DNA from: Desulfuromonadaceae bacterium | Lineage (GTDB): Bacteria; Desulfobacterota; Desulfuromonadia; Desulfuromonadales; Geopsychrobacteraceae | Assembly: GCA_016744555.1 (NCBI GenBank) | Contig: JADGED010000020.1 | Span: 2,309 to 19,019 of the forward strand | Direction: 5' to 3' | DNA: 16,711 nt | Shown here: positions 1 to 7,160 of the stretch, piece after piece | How positions within the stretch are numbered: the first letter of the stretch is position 1 | Layout: each line of letters opens with the position of its first letter | The notes under the pieces: model-generated | Databases searched by the model: none | Told to the model about the DNA's origin: nothing | What the model saw: only the letters and a program-made list of their open reading frames with translations | Program-made: the position numbers and the translations under genes

Positions 1-624
1 CAAGTAGGAGGAGATTACTACGATTTTATCGTCCGGGATAAATCTACTTATGACATAATTATTGCCGACGTCTCCGGTCACAGTATCGGTTCTGCTTTAA
101 TTATGGCCGAAACCAGAACATTTATCCACGCTAGAATGGAAAGTACTAAGCAACCAGCACACATGCTGCAGGAATTAAATTGTTATTTCTTAAAAGACCT
201 AGATCGCTCTGACCTTTTTGTGACCATGTTTTATCTACAATATAATCCGACTAAGCATCGATTAACTTACAGTAATGCCGGTCACAACATGCCACTTGTG
301 TGGAAGAAAAACACTCAAAAGATTATCACTCTCGATGGTGAGGGTTTAATCTTTGGGATTAAAAAAGATATTGTTTTTGAACAAAAAGAAATTGAGTTGG
401 AAGCTGGTGATGTTTTAATGCTTTACACCGATGGGATCATCGAAGCCGAAGATAGTAACGGTGTGTTTTTTGGTATAGAACGGCTAGAGAAACTTATAAC
501 CGAATATAATCATTTACCACCACAAGAATTGATTGATCAAGTCATGACTCAAGTTCGTATTTTTACAGGGATGCGGCACTTTATCGATGATGTCACATTG
601 TTAGCCATGACAGTATTAAAATAA
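1..624 (+). CDS. SpoIIE/RsbU-type PP2C serine phosphatase, 3' part
   Basis: The reading frame is open from the first base, so this is the C-terminal 207 residues of a larger protein whose sensory or receiver part lies outside the window. The PP2C (SpoIIE) catalytic domain is nearly complete: VGGDYYDF at window residues 2-9 and ADVSGHS at 22-28 carry the first metal-binding aspartates, followed by NAGH at 92-95, YTDG at 142-145 and DDVT at 196-199. In this family the enzyme removes phosphate from a serine of a STAS antagonist protein. The next two genes encode such a STAS protein and its likely kinase, so they are the obvious substrate and counter-enzyme (inference). The gene ends 79 bp before the STAS gene on the same strand. 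The first Met in the window (base 103) is inside the domain and is not a true start. Confidence 0.9.
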   Translation, partial: QVGGDYYDFIVRDKSTYDIIIADVSGHSIGSALIMAETRTFIHARMESTKQPAHMLQELNCYFLKDLDRSDLFVTMFYLQYNPTKHRLTYSNAGHNMPLVWKKNTQKIITLDGEGLIFGIKKDIVFEQKEIELEAGDVLMLYTDGIIEAEDSNGVFFGIERLEKLITEYNHLPPQELIDQVMTQVRIFTGMRHFIDDVTLLAMTVLK

Positions 625-703
625 AGCAATATTTACCCATATAGAGTATAATGATAAAATCAAAAATAGAGAAAGAATTAACAATGAATAACGGAGGAAA
701 TAC

Positions 704-1039
704 ATGCAACTAAACATTTCAGAACAGGACGATATTGTTAACATATGTGTCGAAGAAGAACGTATGGATGCCCACAATAGTGGCGATCTTAAAGAACAGA
801 TGCTGCAACTATTTGATGACGGTAAATGCAACCTGACAATAGACTTAAGTAAAGTTCGCTTTATCGATTCTTCTGGATTGGGAGCACTAGTTTCTGGGTT
901 TAAAAATGCTAGCGCAAGAGACGGAAGCTTGAAATTGTGCTGTTTGCAACCTCAAGTACAGTCGATGTTTGAACTTACTCGTCTACATCGAGTTTTTGAA
1001 ATTTTTACTAATCAAGAGGAAGCTCTCGGCAGCTTTTAA
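704..1039 (+). CDS. STAS-domain anti-sigma factor antagonist
   Basis: A 111-residue single STAS domain, the usual size for the SpoIIAA/RsbV group. The diagnostic motif DSSGLG sits at residues 55-60; one of Ser56/Ser57 should be the phosphorylation switch by family analogy. Unphosphorylated STAS proteins bind and sequester the cognate HATPase anti-sigma factor, and phosphorylation releases it. A strong ribosome-binding site (GGAGG, 7-8 bases before the ATG) fixes the start. The gene lies between the PP2C phosphatase and the HATPase gene, 23 bp before the latter, so the three probably form one regulatory unit. The 79-bp upstream gap has a perfect TATAAT at 647-652 but no convincing -35 element, so a separate promoter is possible but unproven. 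Confidence 0.92.
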   Translation: MQLNISEQDDIVNICVEEERMDAHNSGDLKEQMLQLFDDGKCNLTIDLSKVRFIDSSGLGALVSGFKNASARDGSLKLCCLQPQVQSMFELTRLHRVFEIFTNQEEALGSF

Positions 1040-1062
1040 ACTTTTTAAACAGAAAGATAGAG

Positions 1063-1485
1063 ATGTCAAAACGAGTTGAAGTTGATATAACCATTCCAAA
1101 TCAAACAAAATATTTGGGAATGATTGGGCGCATTGGGGAGAGTATGGCTTACTCCCTAAAAAGCTATAATGGAAATCGACGTGAACTTGCTTACCACATC
1201 AATCTAGTTCTTACCGAGGCATTGGCAAATGTAATAAATCACGCCAATAAATGTGACCCAGATAAAGAAGTAAAAATATCGATCTCTACCTCTGATCAAG
1301 ACCTTACAATTAAGGTTTTTGATCAGGGTGAAGGGTTTGATATTGATGCACTATCAAAGTTTAATGCTGATGCAAGCGATGAAGGAGGTCGAGGAATTCA
1401 AATTATCTATAAACTTATGGATCAAGTTAAATATATCCATGATGATGGTGATAATATCTTGGTAATGACCAAAATATTGCAGTGA
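1063..1485 (+). CDS. RsbW/SpoIIAB-like HATPase (anti-sigma factor / serine kinase)
   Basis: A 140-residue GHKL ATPase of the anti-sigma factor type. The N-box is visible as E52, N56 and H60 within EALANVINHAN, the G1 box as DQGEGF at 87-92, and the G2 glycine loop as GGRGI at 108-112. Family members use ATP to phosphorylate the STAS antagonist and, when free, bind a sigma factor or other output protein. With the upstream phosphatase and STAS protein it completes a partner-switching module. No sigma factor gene is present in the window, so the target is unknown. The ATG is preceded by a modest purine-rich site (AGAAAG). The gene ends 21 bp from the convergent HAD gene and I see no hairpin terminator in that gap. 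Confidence 0.9.
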   Translation: MSKRVEVDITIPNQTKYLGMIGRIGESMAYSLKSYNGNRRELAYHINLVLTEALANVINHANKCDPDKEVKISISTSDQDLTIKVFDQGEGFDIDALSKFNADASDEGGRGIQIIYKLMDQVKYIHDDGDNILVMTKILQ

Positions 1486-1506
1486 CCCATCTTTTACCTC
1501 AATGAA

Positions 1507-2127
1507 TTACAGAGCAAAGTAATCAAGCAATTCCAAATGACTTAATGATGAAATATCTCCAGCAACCGCACCACCGTAACCAACAAAAGAAACTTTTGCC
1601 GCCGTCGCAGCATATTTATCTAACTCAGAATCACCAATAAAATGACACCTATCAGTATCAACCTTAAGCAGTTCTGCAGCTAAAAGAAGCATATCTGGAG
1701 CAGGTTTTGGATTTTCAACTTCAACCCTACTCACCACTACAGAAAAATAATCGCTTAAACCAAAGTGCTCCAAAATAGTAAAAATACTGTGTCCTCGATT
1801 GGTTGCAATTGCTAACTGGTAATGTCCAACAAGAGAATCAAGCAAATCGGTAAGGTTATCTTCTTGCTCCATATGTGGGATAAATTCGGTGTAATTAAGA
1901 CTATCTGCAAATTCTAGTGCGGGGACTAAATCATCCTGCCGGAGTAATTCTGCAAGAACCACTGGTGAACTAGCGGTATGACATAAATGAGCATTTTCAC
2001 TTTGCTCACAAGTAACTAATGGATAAGAAAATTCTTCAAGAATTCGATTATAATAAGCAAGATTAGCCTGACGACTTTCGAACATTACGCCATCACAATC
2101 AAAAATTATTGCATCTAATCTACTCAT
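1507..2127 (-). CDS. HAD-superfamily phosphatase (phosphoglycolate phosphatase-like)
   Basis: A 206-residue cytoplasmic HAD hydrolase with a helical cap between the first two motifs. Motif I is DCDGV with nucleophile Asp10 and acid/base Asp12, motif II Thr109 (IATN), motif III Lys141 (NPKPAP) and motif IV GDSELD at 165-170. This pattern fits small phosphomonoesterases such as Gph or PpaX; the substrate cannot be read from sequence. I take the ATG at 2125-2127, which overlaps the lgt stop by 4 bases (ATGA) and has a good GAGGA site just upstream. A longer in-frame extension to 2220 would run back inside lgt and lacks family residues. It is the last gene of the pseudouridine synthase-lgt-HAD operon, and the tight coupling to lgt suggests a linked role (inference). 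Confidence 0.88.
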   Translation of the reverse strand: MSRLDAIIFDCDGVMFESRQANLAYYNRILEEFSYPLVTCEQSENAHLCHTASSPVVLAELLRQDDLVPALEFADSLNYTEFIPHMEQEDNLTDLLDSLVGHYQLAIATNRGHSIFTILEHFGLSDYFSVVVSRVEVENPKPAPDMLLLAAELLKVDTDRCHFIGDSELDKYAATAAKVSFVGYGGAVAGDISSLSHLELLDYFAL

Positions 2128-2906
2128 ACTTTCCTCGGTAGTAAAACGTAGATTAATCCAAATGCCCCAACAATTAACATTGGTAATGAAAGGAGCTGCC
2201 CCATTGTTGCACCGCCCCAAAGAAAACCAAGGTGAGCATCTGGCTGACGAAAAAACTCAACTATAAAACGAAACAAACCATAAAAAAATACAAACACAAA
2301 AGCTGGCACACCCCTTTTAACTCGCAAACGATGTAAAACGTAGATAATTAACAATAGAACAACACCTTCTAGGACAGCTTCATATAGCTGGCTAGGGTGG
2401 CGTGGTAATGAACCTGCTCCTGGAAACACAATCCCCCATGGCTGCGTGGTCACCCTCCCCCACAGCTCACCATTAATATAATTACCAATCCGGCCAAACC
2501 CTAGACCTATTGGCACTGCAACTACGGCCAAATCACCTATATTTAGTAAAGATAATTTATTCCGCCGCGCAAAAAAAACTAGGACTAAAGCGACACCAAG
2601 CAAACCTCCATGAAAACTCATACCACCTTCCCAAACATAGAGAATTTCGAAAGGATGTCTAACATAGTAAGAAAAGTTATAAAACAAGGTATAACCAAGA
2701 CGACCGCCAACAACTACACCCAAAACAGCATAAAACAATAAATCAGAAATCATTTCACTATCGATGGTAAATTTACGCAGTTTTGAGACATGGCACATCA
2801 TGAAGTAGCCGCCGACAAAACCAAGCAAGTACATCATACCATACCAGCGTACCGCTAATGGTCCGATACTAAAAATGATTGGGTCAATATTAGGAAACGT
2901 CAGCAT
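2124..2906 (-). CDS. lgt: Prolipoprotein diacylglyceryl transferase
   Basis: Lgt is the inner-membrane enzyme that moves diacylglycerol from phosphatidylglycerol to the lipobox cysteine of prolipoproteins, the first step of lipoprotein maturation. The 260-residue length and about seven hydrophobic segments fit the family. Key residues can be aligned by eye: His99 in FHGG (E. coli His103), Arg139 in GRIGN (Arg143), HPSQLYEA at 170-177, and YGLFR at 209-213 followed by E217 (E. coli Tyr235, Arg239, Glu243). The start is the ATG at 2904-2906, whose A is also the last base of the upstream gene's TGA stop; a TTG one codon earlier is less likely. The 3' end overlaps the HAD gene by 4 bases. The whole unit is probably co-transcribed and translationally coupled. 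Confidence 0.96.
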   Translation of the reverse strand: MLTFPNIDPIIFSIGPLAVRWYGMMYLLGFVGGYFMMCHVSKLRKFTIDSEMISDLLFYAVLGVVVGGRLGYTLFYNFSYYVRHPFEILYVWEGGMSFHGGLLGVALVLVFFARRNKLSLLNIGDLAVVAVPIGLGFGRIGNYINGELWGRVTTQPWGIVFPGAGSLPRHPSQLYEAVLEGVVLLLIIYVLHRLRVKRGVPAFVFVFFYGLFRFIVEFFRQPDAHLGFLWGGATMGQLLSLPMLIVGAFGLIYVLLPRKV

Positions 2907-3826
2907 CAACTCACTCTTAATTGGTTAATTATATTTTGCATATCAGTAGCTATTGGAACTTTAAAATTTAACAAGTCATGTAACACAGGATGCTTAAATA
3001 CAAGTGTTTCTGCATGCAGTAAGGGGCGAGCAATCTCTATACCTCCTGCTAGCTTGCTACCACCATAGCGTACATCTCCAGCTAATGGGCAATTTTGTTC
3101 TGCCATATGGGCACGGATCTGATGTGAACGTCCAGTTAGTATTTCAACATTTAATAAGGAATAGTCTATAAATCTTTCGCTAACCTCATAATTTGTAATT
3201 GCCTCTTTACCACCCTTAGCAACTGATTTCACCCGATTCTCTTTTCTTGACCGCGCCAATAAAGATTTTATTTCACCTCGATCTGTTGCGGGAACATTAT
3301 GCACTAAGGCTATGTATCGTTTAGACACTTCGTGATCTAAGAATATTCTGGTCATCTCTTTATGAGCCCGAGGATGAATCGAAAAAACCATAAGTCCAGA
3401 AGTACCTCGATCTAAACGCTGCACCATGCCAATATCTGCTTTAAGATGTAATTTAAATGGATCTCGTAAATGCCATTGTAAAGCTTCATACATCGTACCT
3501 TTAAAACGAGCATGGGTAGGCTGCGTATCAACCTGTGGCGGTTTGTTTATAACAATAATATAACTATCTTGAAATACAATATCATTTGAGTCGATTCGAT
3601 ACGGATCTAAAGGTAACTGATCAACATAAACCTCTATGGAATCACTTAACTTAACCGGTGAAGAACTACTCCTTACCCGCCTGCCATTAATATGAACTCC
3701 GCCCAAATCGATGATCTTTTTTGCTTTAGTCCGTGACATATCATTTATTACGGCAGCTAAATATAGATCCAAACGCTGACCAATATTTTCAGCCCTTACT
3801 ATTAGGCGGTAAATTTGCCATTTCAT
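2906..3826 (-). CDS. RluA/RluD-family RNA pseudouridine synthase
   Basis: A 306-residue protein with an N-terminal S4 RNA-binding domain (about residues 16-70) followed by the RluA-type catalytic domain. The catalytic aspartate is Asp139 in the motif RLDRGTSG (137-144), and the later conserved motif GRSHQIRAHM is at 232-241. Such enzymes convert uridine to pseudouridine, usually in 23S rRNA; whether this one is RluD, RluC or another type cannot be decided here. It is the first gene of the three-gene minus-strand operon and its TGA stop shares one base with the lgt start. No strong ribosome-binding site precedes the ATG. The upstream 90 bp is very AT-rich and carries a small palindrome, ATGATA-ATA-TATCAT at 3844-3858, before the divergent 6S RNA promoter. 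Confidence 0.92.
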   Translation of the reverse strand: MKWQIYRLIVRAENIGQRLDLYLAAVINDMSRTKAKKIIDLGGVHINGRRVRSSSSPVKLSDSIEVYVDQLPLDPYRIDSNDIVFQDSYIIVINKPPQVDTQPTHARFKGTMYEALQWHLRDPFKLHLKADIGMVQRLDRGTSGLMVFSIHPRAHKEMTRIFLDHEVSKRYIALVHNVPATDRGEIKSLLARSRKENRVKSVAKGGKEAITNYEVSERFIDYSLLNVEILTGRSHQIRAHMAEQNCPLAGDVRYGGSKLAGGIEIARPLLHAETLVFKHPVLHDLLNFKVPIATDMQNIINQLRVS

Positions 3827-3879
3827 AAATCAATAGTCCACATATGATAATATATCATTTAATAAATCTAATTTTTCAC

Positions 3880-3907
3880 TTGACTTAAATATTGTAAAAG
3901 TTATTAT
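3880..3907 (+). promoter_or_regulatory. Sigma-70-type promoter of the 6S RNA gene
   Basis: TTGACT at 3880-3885, a 16-bp spacer and TATTAT at 3902-3907 give a near-consensus housekeeping promoter on the plus strand. It predicts a transcription start near 3914-3916, about 16 bases before the start of the 6S RNA closing stem, so the primary transcript would be slightly longer than the mature RNA. Confidence 0.75.
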
Positions 3908-3929
3908 GTAATCAAGTTAAAGATCTTTG

Positions 3930-4107
3930 AAATTCTGGGGTGTGCGTGGGTAATTCTTGCCCTCTGGCCAACGCTTTTTACTGACCTGTCGAGGCGTGAA
4001 AAAATGGTGTGCAAACCGACCCTTGAGTCGGAAGCCTTAAATTTTTTCCGTAGGCAAACATTAATCTCAGGTCATTGTAAAGAATCTATCTCGGCATCCC
4101 GGAATCA
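3930..4107 (+). ncRNA. ssrS: 6S RNA (RNA polymerase-binding regulatory RNA)
   Basis: About 178 nt, close to the 184 nt of E. coli 6S RNA. The ends form an 11-bp closing stem: ATTCTGGGGTG at 3932-3942 pairs with CATCCCGGAAT at 4095-4105 (two G-U pairs). Internal stems follow the 6S plan: GCGT (3944-3947) with ACGC (3970-3973), TGACCTG (3982-3988) with CAGGTCA (4068-4074), GAAAAAAT (3998-4005) with ATTTTTTC (4041-4048), and an apical CCGAC/GTCGG hairpin at 4016-4031. The string GAAGCCTTAAA at 4031-4041 matches a highly conserved segment of E. coli 6S RNA. A near-consensus promoter lies upstream and a strong terminator downstream. 6S RNA mimics an open promoter and sequesters housekeeping RNA polymerase in stationary phase. 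An open frame at 4004-4228 across this region is not a gene. Confidence 0.88.
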
Positions 4108-4113
4108 TATTAT

Positions 4114-4149
4114 AAAAAAGGCTCTGAATCTTAATTCAGAGCCTTTTTT
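4114..4149. terminator. Bidirectional intrinsic terminator between 6S RNA and ihfB
   Basis: A perfect stem GGCTCTGAAT (4120-4129) / ATTCAGAGCC (4134-4143) with a 4-base loop is flanked by six A (4114-4119) and six T (4144-4149). It therefore works on both strands: for the 6S RNA on plus and for the sppA-ihfB transcript on minus, ending 17 bp after the ihfB stop. Confidence 0.93.
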
Positions 4150-4165
4150 ATTACAACAACTACAG

Positions 4166-4447
4166 CTATTTATCATCAATCCGCTGACGCAGTTCTTTTC
4201 CAGTTTTAAAAAAAGGGGTTTTACGTGAAGCAATCTTCACCAGTTCACCACTTTTAGGATTTCTTGCTTCTCGAGCTTCACGCTCACGAACAGAGAAAGA
4301 ACCAAAACCTCTTATCTCTACCCTGCTACCAGAAGATAAAGCATCACCAATACCTCCAAAGATCAGGTTAATAACTGTTTCAGCATCTCTTTTATTAAGG
4401 ATTGCATGATCATCTGAAAGTTGCTCTATTAATTCACTTTTAGTCAT
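4166..4447 (-). CDS. ihfB: Integration host factor beta subunit
   Basis: A 93-residue member of the HU/IHF family of DNA-bending proteins. It starts MTKSELIE like E. coli IhfB and carries EIRGFGSF (44-51) and the DNA-intercalating arm RNPKSG (62-67) with Pro64, so it fits IHF-beta better than HU. IHF normally works as an alpha/beta heterodimer in nucleoid structure, recombination and sigma-54 promoter activation; the alpha subunit gene is not in the window. The ATG is preceded by GGAAG at suitable spacing. It lies 34 bp after sppA, and its association with cmk and rpsA upstream matches the cmk-rpsA-ihfB order found in many proteobacteria. The bidirectional terminator follows. Confidence 0.93.
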   Translation of the reverse strand: MTKSELIEQLSDDHAILNKRDAETVINLIFGGIGDALSSGSRVEIRGFGSFSVREREAREARNPKSGELVKIASRKTPFFKTGKELRQRIDDK

Positions 4448-4481
4448 ACTAAGCTTCCATATCTTAATTTATTCTAGTTAT

Positions 4482-5372
4482 TTAGTTAACATGCCACAAA
4501 TACTGAGGCCCCAGTTGTGGACGGGCAGTCAAATCAACTCCTAGATAGCGGCTAGCAGCTGTTTGTAAATACCGGTCAATCAAATTTACTTTCTCTTCTT
4601 CAGGATAAACCAAATCTGGATCGGCACCAATCCCTACGGCATTACCAGCATACCTTACAGCATCATTAAAAGTACCGAGCTCATCAATCAACCCTACCTC
4701 TTTAGCCTGACGACCAGTAAAAATACGACCATCAACTAAAGGTTCTAGATCTGCAAGCGACATTTTTCGCCCTGTACTTATAGCTTCAATAAATTGTTGA
4801 TGAACATCATCAATCATTGCCTGTAGCAATTTTCGATCGGCAGCAGTAAATGATCTGGTTGGCGACCCTATGTCTTTAAACTTACCACTTTTAACCACTT
4901 GAGACTTGATCCCAACTTTTCCCATTAACTCTTGATAATCAGGAAAAGACATTATAACACCAATACTGCCGGTAATTGTTCCGGGATTGGCAAAGATTCG
5001 TTCACCAGCAACAGCAATATAGTACCCACCAGATGCGGCGACAGAACCCATCGATACGACTAATGGCTTCGATTCAGCCAATAGTTTTAATTCTTCGTAC
5101 ATTTCTTGTGAAGGACCAACACCACCACCGGGTGAATCGACCCTAAGAACTACCGCTTTAACATTATCGCGGTCTCTAAAATCGGCAATTTGCTCATTCA
5201 GTCGATGTGCATCAACAATTGCCCCATTTACTTCTAGGACACCAATCTTTTCACCTACCGAAACTACTACTGAGCCAGAATTGATCATGCCAGAAGCAAA
5301 GATGACGAGCAGAAAAAATAAAAAAATTCCGCCTAGTGTAAGTGATGCTAATAAAAAAGGTCGTTTTCTCAT
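4482..5372 (-). CDS. sppA: Signal peptide peptidase SppA, 36K type
   Basis: A 296-residue membrane-anchored S49-family serine protease that degrades leftover signal peptides in the membrane. An N-terminal basic stretch (MRKRPF) precedes one transmembrane helix (about residues 5-28). The nucleophile is Ser114 in AASGGYY, and the general-base lysine is Lys166 in SGKFKDIGSP, equivalent to Bacillus SppA Ser147/Lys199. The length is that of the single-domain form rather than the 67K E. coli enzyme. I chose the ATG at 5370-5372; a TTG three codons earlier (5379-5381) is in frame. Neither has a recognisable ribosome-binding site, and the upstream sequence is the U-tract of the rpsA terminator, so the gene depends on read-through or an unseen promoter. 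ihfB follows after 34 bp. Confidence 0.9.
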   Translation of the reverse strand: MRKRPFLLASLTLGGIFLFFLLVIFASGMINSGSVVVSVGEKIGVLEVNGAIVDAHRLNEQIADFRDRDNVKAVVLRVDSPGGGVGPSQEMYEELKLLAESKPLVVSMGSVAASGGYYIAVAGERIFANPGTITGSIGVIMSFPDYQELMGKVGIKSQVVKSGKFKDIGSPTRSFTAADRKLLQAMIDDVHQQFIEAISTGRKMSLADLEPLVDGRIFTGRQAKEVGLIDELGTFNDAVRYAGNAVGIGADPDLVYPEEEKVNLIDRYLQTAASRYLGVDLTARPQLGPQYLWHVN

Positions 5373-5382
5373 TTTAGCCAAT

Positions 5383-5416
5383 AAAAAAGGGGCTTCAGTA
5401 TAAGAACTGAAGCCCC
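5383..5416 (-). terminator. Intrinsic terminator after rpsA
   Basis: On the minus strand an 11-bp stem GGGGCTTCAGT / ACTGAAGCCCC (5416-5406 with 5399-5389), a 6-base loop and six T (5388-5383) form a strong rho-independent terminator 19 bp past the rpsA stop. Its T-tract ends within about 10 bases of the likely sppA start codon. Confidence 0.92.
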
Positions 5417-5435
5417 AATAGAGGTAGATTAAAAT

Positions 5436-7160
5436 TTAATCTTCAGATTTACGGCCAACAGCACCTTGCAACAAATCACCAAGATTTGATGTCGCAGTTT
5501 TTTGTGCGCCCATAAATTCATTCACTTCAGCTTTTTCTTTCTGTACTGCAAGGTTTTTGATCGACAAAGCAATTTTGCGATCAACAGTATCAACCTGTAA
5601 AACCGCTGCTTCGAGCTGAGAACCAACTTCAGCAAATTCCTTAGGACTTTCAATCTTCTCTTTGCTTAGCTCAGAAACGTGAATCAATCCTTCGATGCCC
5701 TCTTCAAGTTCAATAAAGACACCAAAATCAGTTACCGAAGTTACGTTACCCTTAACAATGGTACCGCGTGGGTAACGAGATGGAACAGTTTCCCATGGGT
5801 CAACGTTAAGCTGCTTTAACCCAAGAGAGAAACGCTCATTTTCACGGTCAATATTCAAGACAACGGCTTTAACCAGGTCGCCCTTCTTGTATGCTTCAGA
5901 AGGATGCTTGATCCGCTTGATCCAAGATAGATCAGAGATATGAACCAAACCGTCAATACCTTCGTCAACACCGACAAAGATACCGAAATCGGTAATGTTC
6001 TTTACTTGACCTTCAATGATAGTTCCAGCAGGGAATTTCTCACCGATTACATCCCATGGATTAGGCTCAATTTGTTTCAAGCCCAAGGAGATACGACGGT
6101 TATCAGTATCAAGTGCCAATACTACTGACTCAACATCATCACCAATGGAGAGAACCTTGTTAGGATGCTTAACCCGCTTGGTCCAGCTCATTTCAGAAAC
6201 GTGGATCAAACCTTCTACGCCCTCTTCCAACTCAATAAATGCACCATAATCGGTAAGGCTAACAACCTTGCCAGTTACTTTAGTTTCAATTGGGTACTTG
6301 GAAGCTACGTCTAACCATGGATCAGGAGCAATCTGCTTCAGACCAAGAGAAACACGCTCTTTATCTTTATCGAATTTCAATACCTTGACATTAATCTTAT
6401 CGCCAACAGCAAGAATATCAGATGGATGCTTAACACGTCCCCATGACATATCAGTGATATGCAATAGGCCATCAATACCACCGAGATCAATAAAAGCGCC
6501 ATAATCGGTAAGGTTTTTAACTACACCTTCAACTACTTGACTTTCTTCTAGAACCTTCAGGGTATCGCTACGCTGTGACTCACGTTCAGTCTCAAGGAGA
6601 ACCCGACGTGACAATACAATGTTGCCGCGACGCTTGTTCAGCTTGATAATCTTAAAATCAAAGGTTTGGCCGATCACTTTGTCCAAATTACGTACTGGAC
6701 GCAGATCAACTTGAGAACCTGGCAAGAATGCATTCACACCGATATCAACGGACAATCCGCCTTTGATACGACTAAGAATCTTACCTTCAACAACAGCATC
6801 CTCTTCCAGAGAGTTCCAGATTTTCTGACGATCTGCTTTCTCTTTCGAAAGGACAATTAAACCACTGTCGCTCTCACCACCACCAAACAGGACATCATAA
6901 ACGTCACCTACATTGACGTTAATTTCTCCCTTTTCATCGGCAAATTCACGGAGCGAAATAACGCCCTCGGATTTATAACCGACATCGACAACAACTGAAT
7001 CTGGATTTACCTGAACAATTGTTCCTTCGACGACATCATTTCGTTTCAGTTCAAAGCCACCTTGTTCGTAATCCTTAAGCAGCTCTTCAAAACTTTCTTC
7101 GAACTCACCGTCTAGCATTTCTTCTTCGTTTTCTTCTAACATTTCGTTTTCTTCTACCAT
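5436..7160 (-). CDS. rpsA: 30S ribosomal protein S1
   Basis: A 574-residue protein with six S1 RNA-binding domains at about 41-107, 122-187, 207-276, 294-363, 380-449 and 467-536. Domains 3-6 share the repeated pattern TD(Y/F)G(A/I/V)F followed by GL(I/L/V)H(I/V)(S/T). S1 binds mRNA on the small subunit and helps initiation. The first 35 residues are strongly acidic, and the C-terminus carries a short conserved tail (NLGDLLQ near 559). The true start is the ATG at 7158-7160: it has an AAGGGGG ribosome-binding site 8-10 bases upstream, and the protein begins with the acidic segment. An in-frame extension to 7262 would add a hydrophobic, unrelated 34 residues and is rejected. The gene follows cmk after a 210-bp leader and is closed by a strong terminator. 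Confidence 0.97.
   Translation of the reverse strand: MVEENEMLEENEEEMLDGEFEESFEELLKDYEQGGFELKRNDVVEGTIVQVNPDSVVVDVGYKSEGVISLREFADEKGEINVNVGDVYDVLFGGGESDSGLIVLSKEKADRQKIWNSLEEDAVVEGKILSRIKGGLSVDIGVNAFLPGSQVDLRPVRNLDKVIGQTFDFKIIKLNKRRGNIVLSRRVLLETERESQRSDTLKVLEESQVVEGVVKNLTDYGAFIDLGGIDGLLHITDMSWGRVKHPSDILAVGDKINVKVLKFDKDKERVSLGLKQIAPDPWLDVASKYPIETKVTGKVVSLTDYGAFIELEEGVEGLIHVSEMSWTKRVKHPNKVLSIGDDVESVVLALDTDNRRISLGLKQIEPNPWDVIGEKFPAGTIIEGQVKNITDFGIFVGVDEGIDGLVHISDLSWIKRIKHPSEAYKKGDLVKAVVLNIDRENERFSLGLKQLNVDPWETVPSRYPRGTIVKGNVTSVTDFGVFIELEEGIEGLIHVSELSKEKIESPKEFAEVGSQLEAAVLQVDTVDRKIALSIKNLAVQKEKAEVNEFMGAQKTATSNLGDLLQGAVGRKSED

Noticed and set aside
616..831. 71-codon minus-strand open frame across the STAS gene start
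   Set aside because: Overlaps the STAS gene and its ribosome-binding site; composition follows the antisense strand.
2128..2220. Upstream extension of the HAD gene inside lgt
   Set aside because: The ATG at 2127 has a GAGGA site and leads directly into the motif I strand; the extension is simply lgt read in another frame.
4004..4228. Open frame of 74 codons on the plus strand
   Set aside because: It lies over the 6S RNA, its terminator and the antisense of ihfB, with no ribosome-binding site or recognisable protein motif.
5940..6504. Several plus-strand open frames opposite rpsA
   Set aside because: They are antisense shadows of the repeated S1 domains and look alike only because those domains are repeated.
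5436..6540. Repeated nucleotide blocks within rpsA that could suggest a tandem repeat element
   Set aside because: They correspond to the homologous S1 domains 3-6 and diverge at the DNA level; no mobile or CRISPR-like structure.
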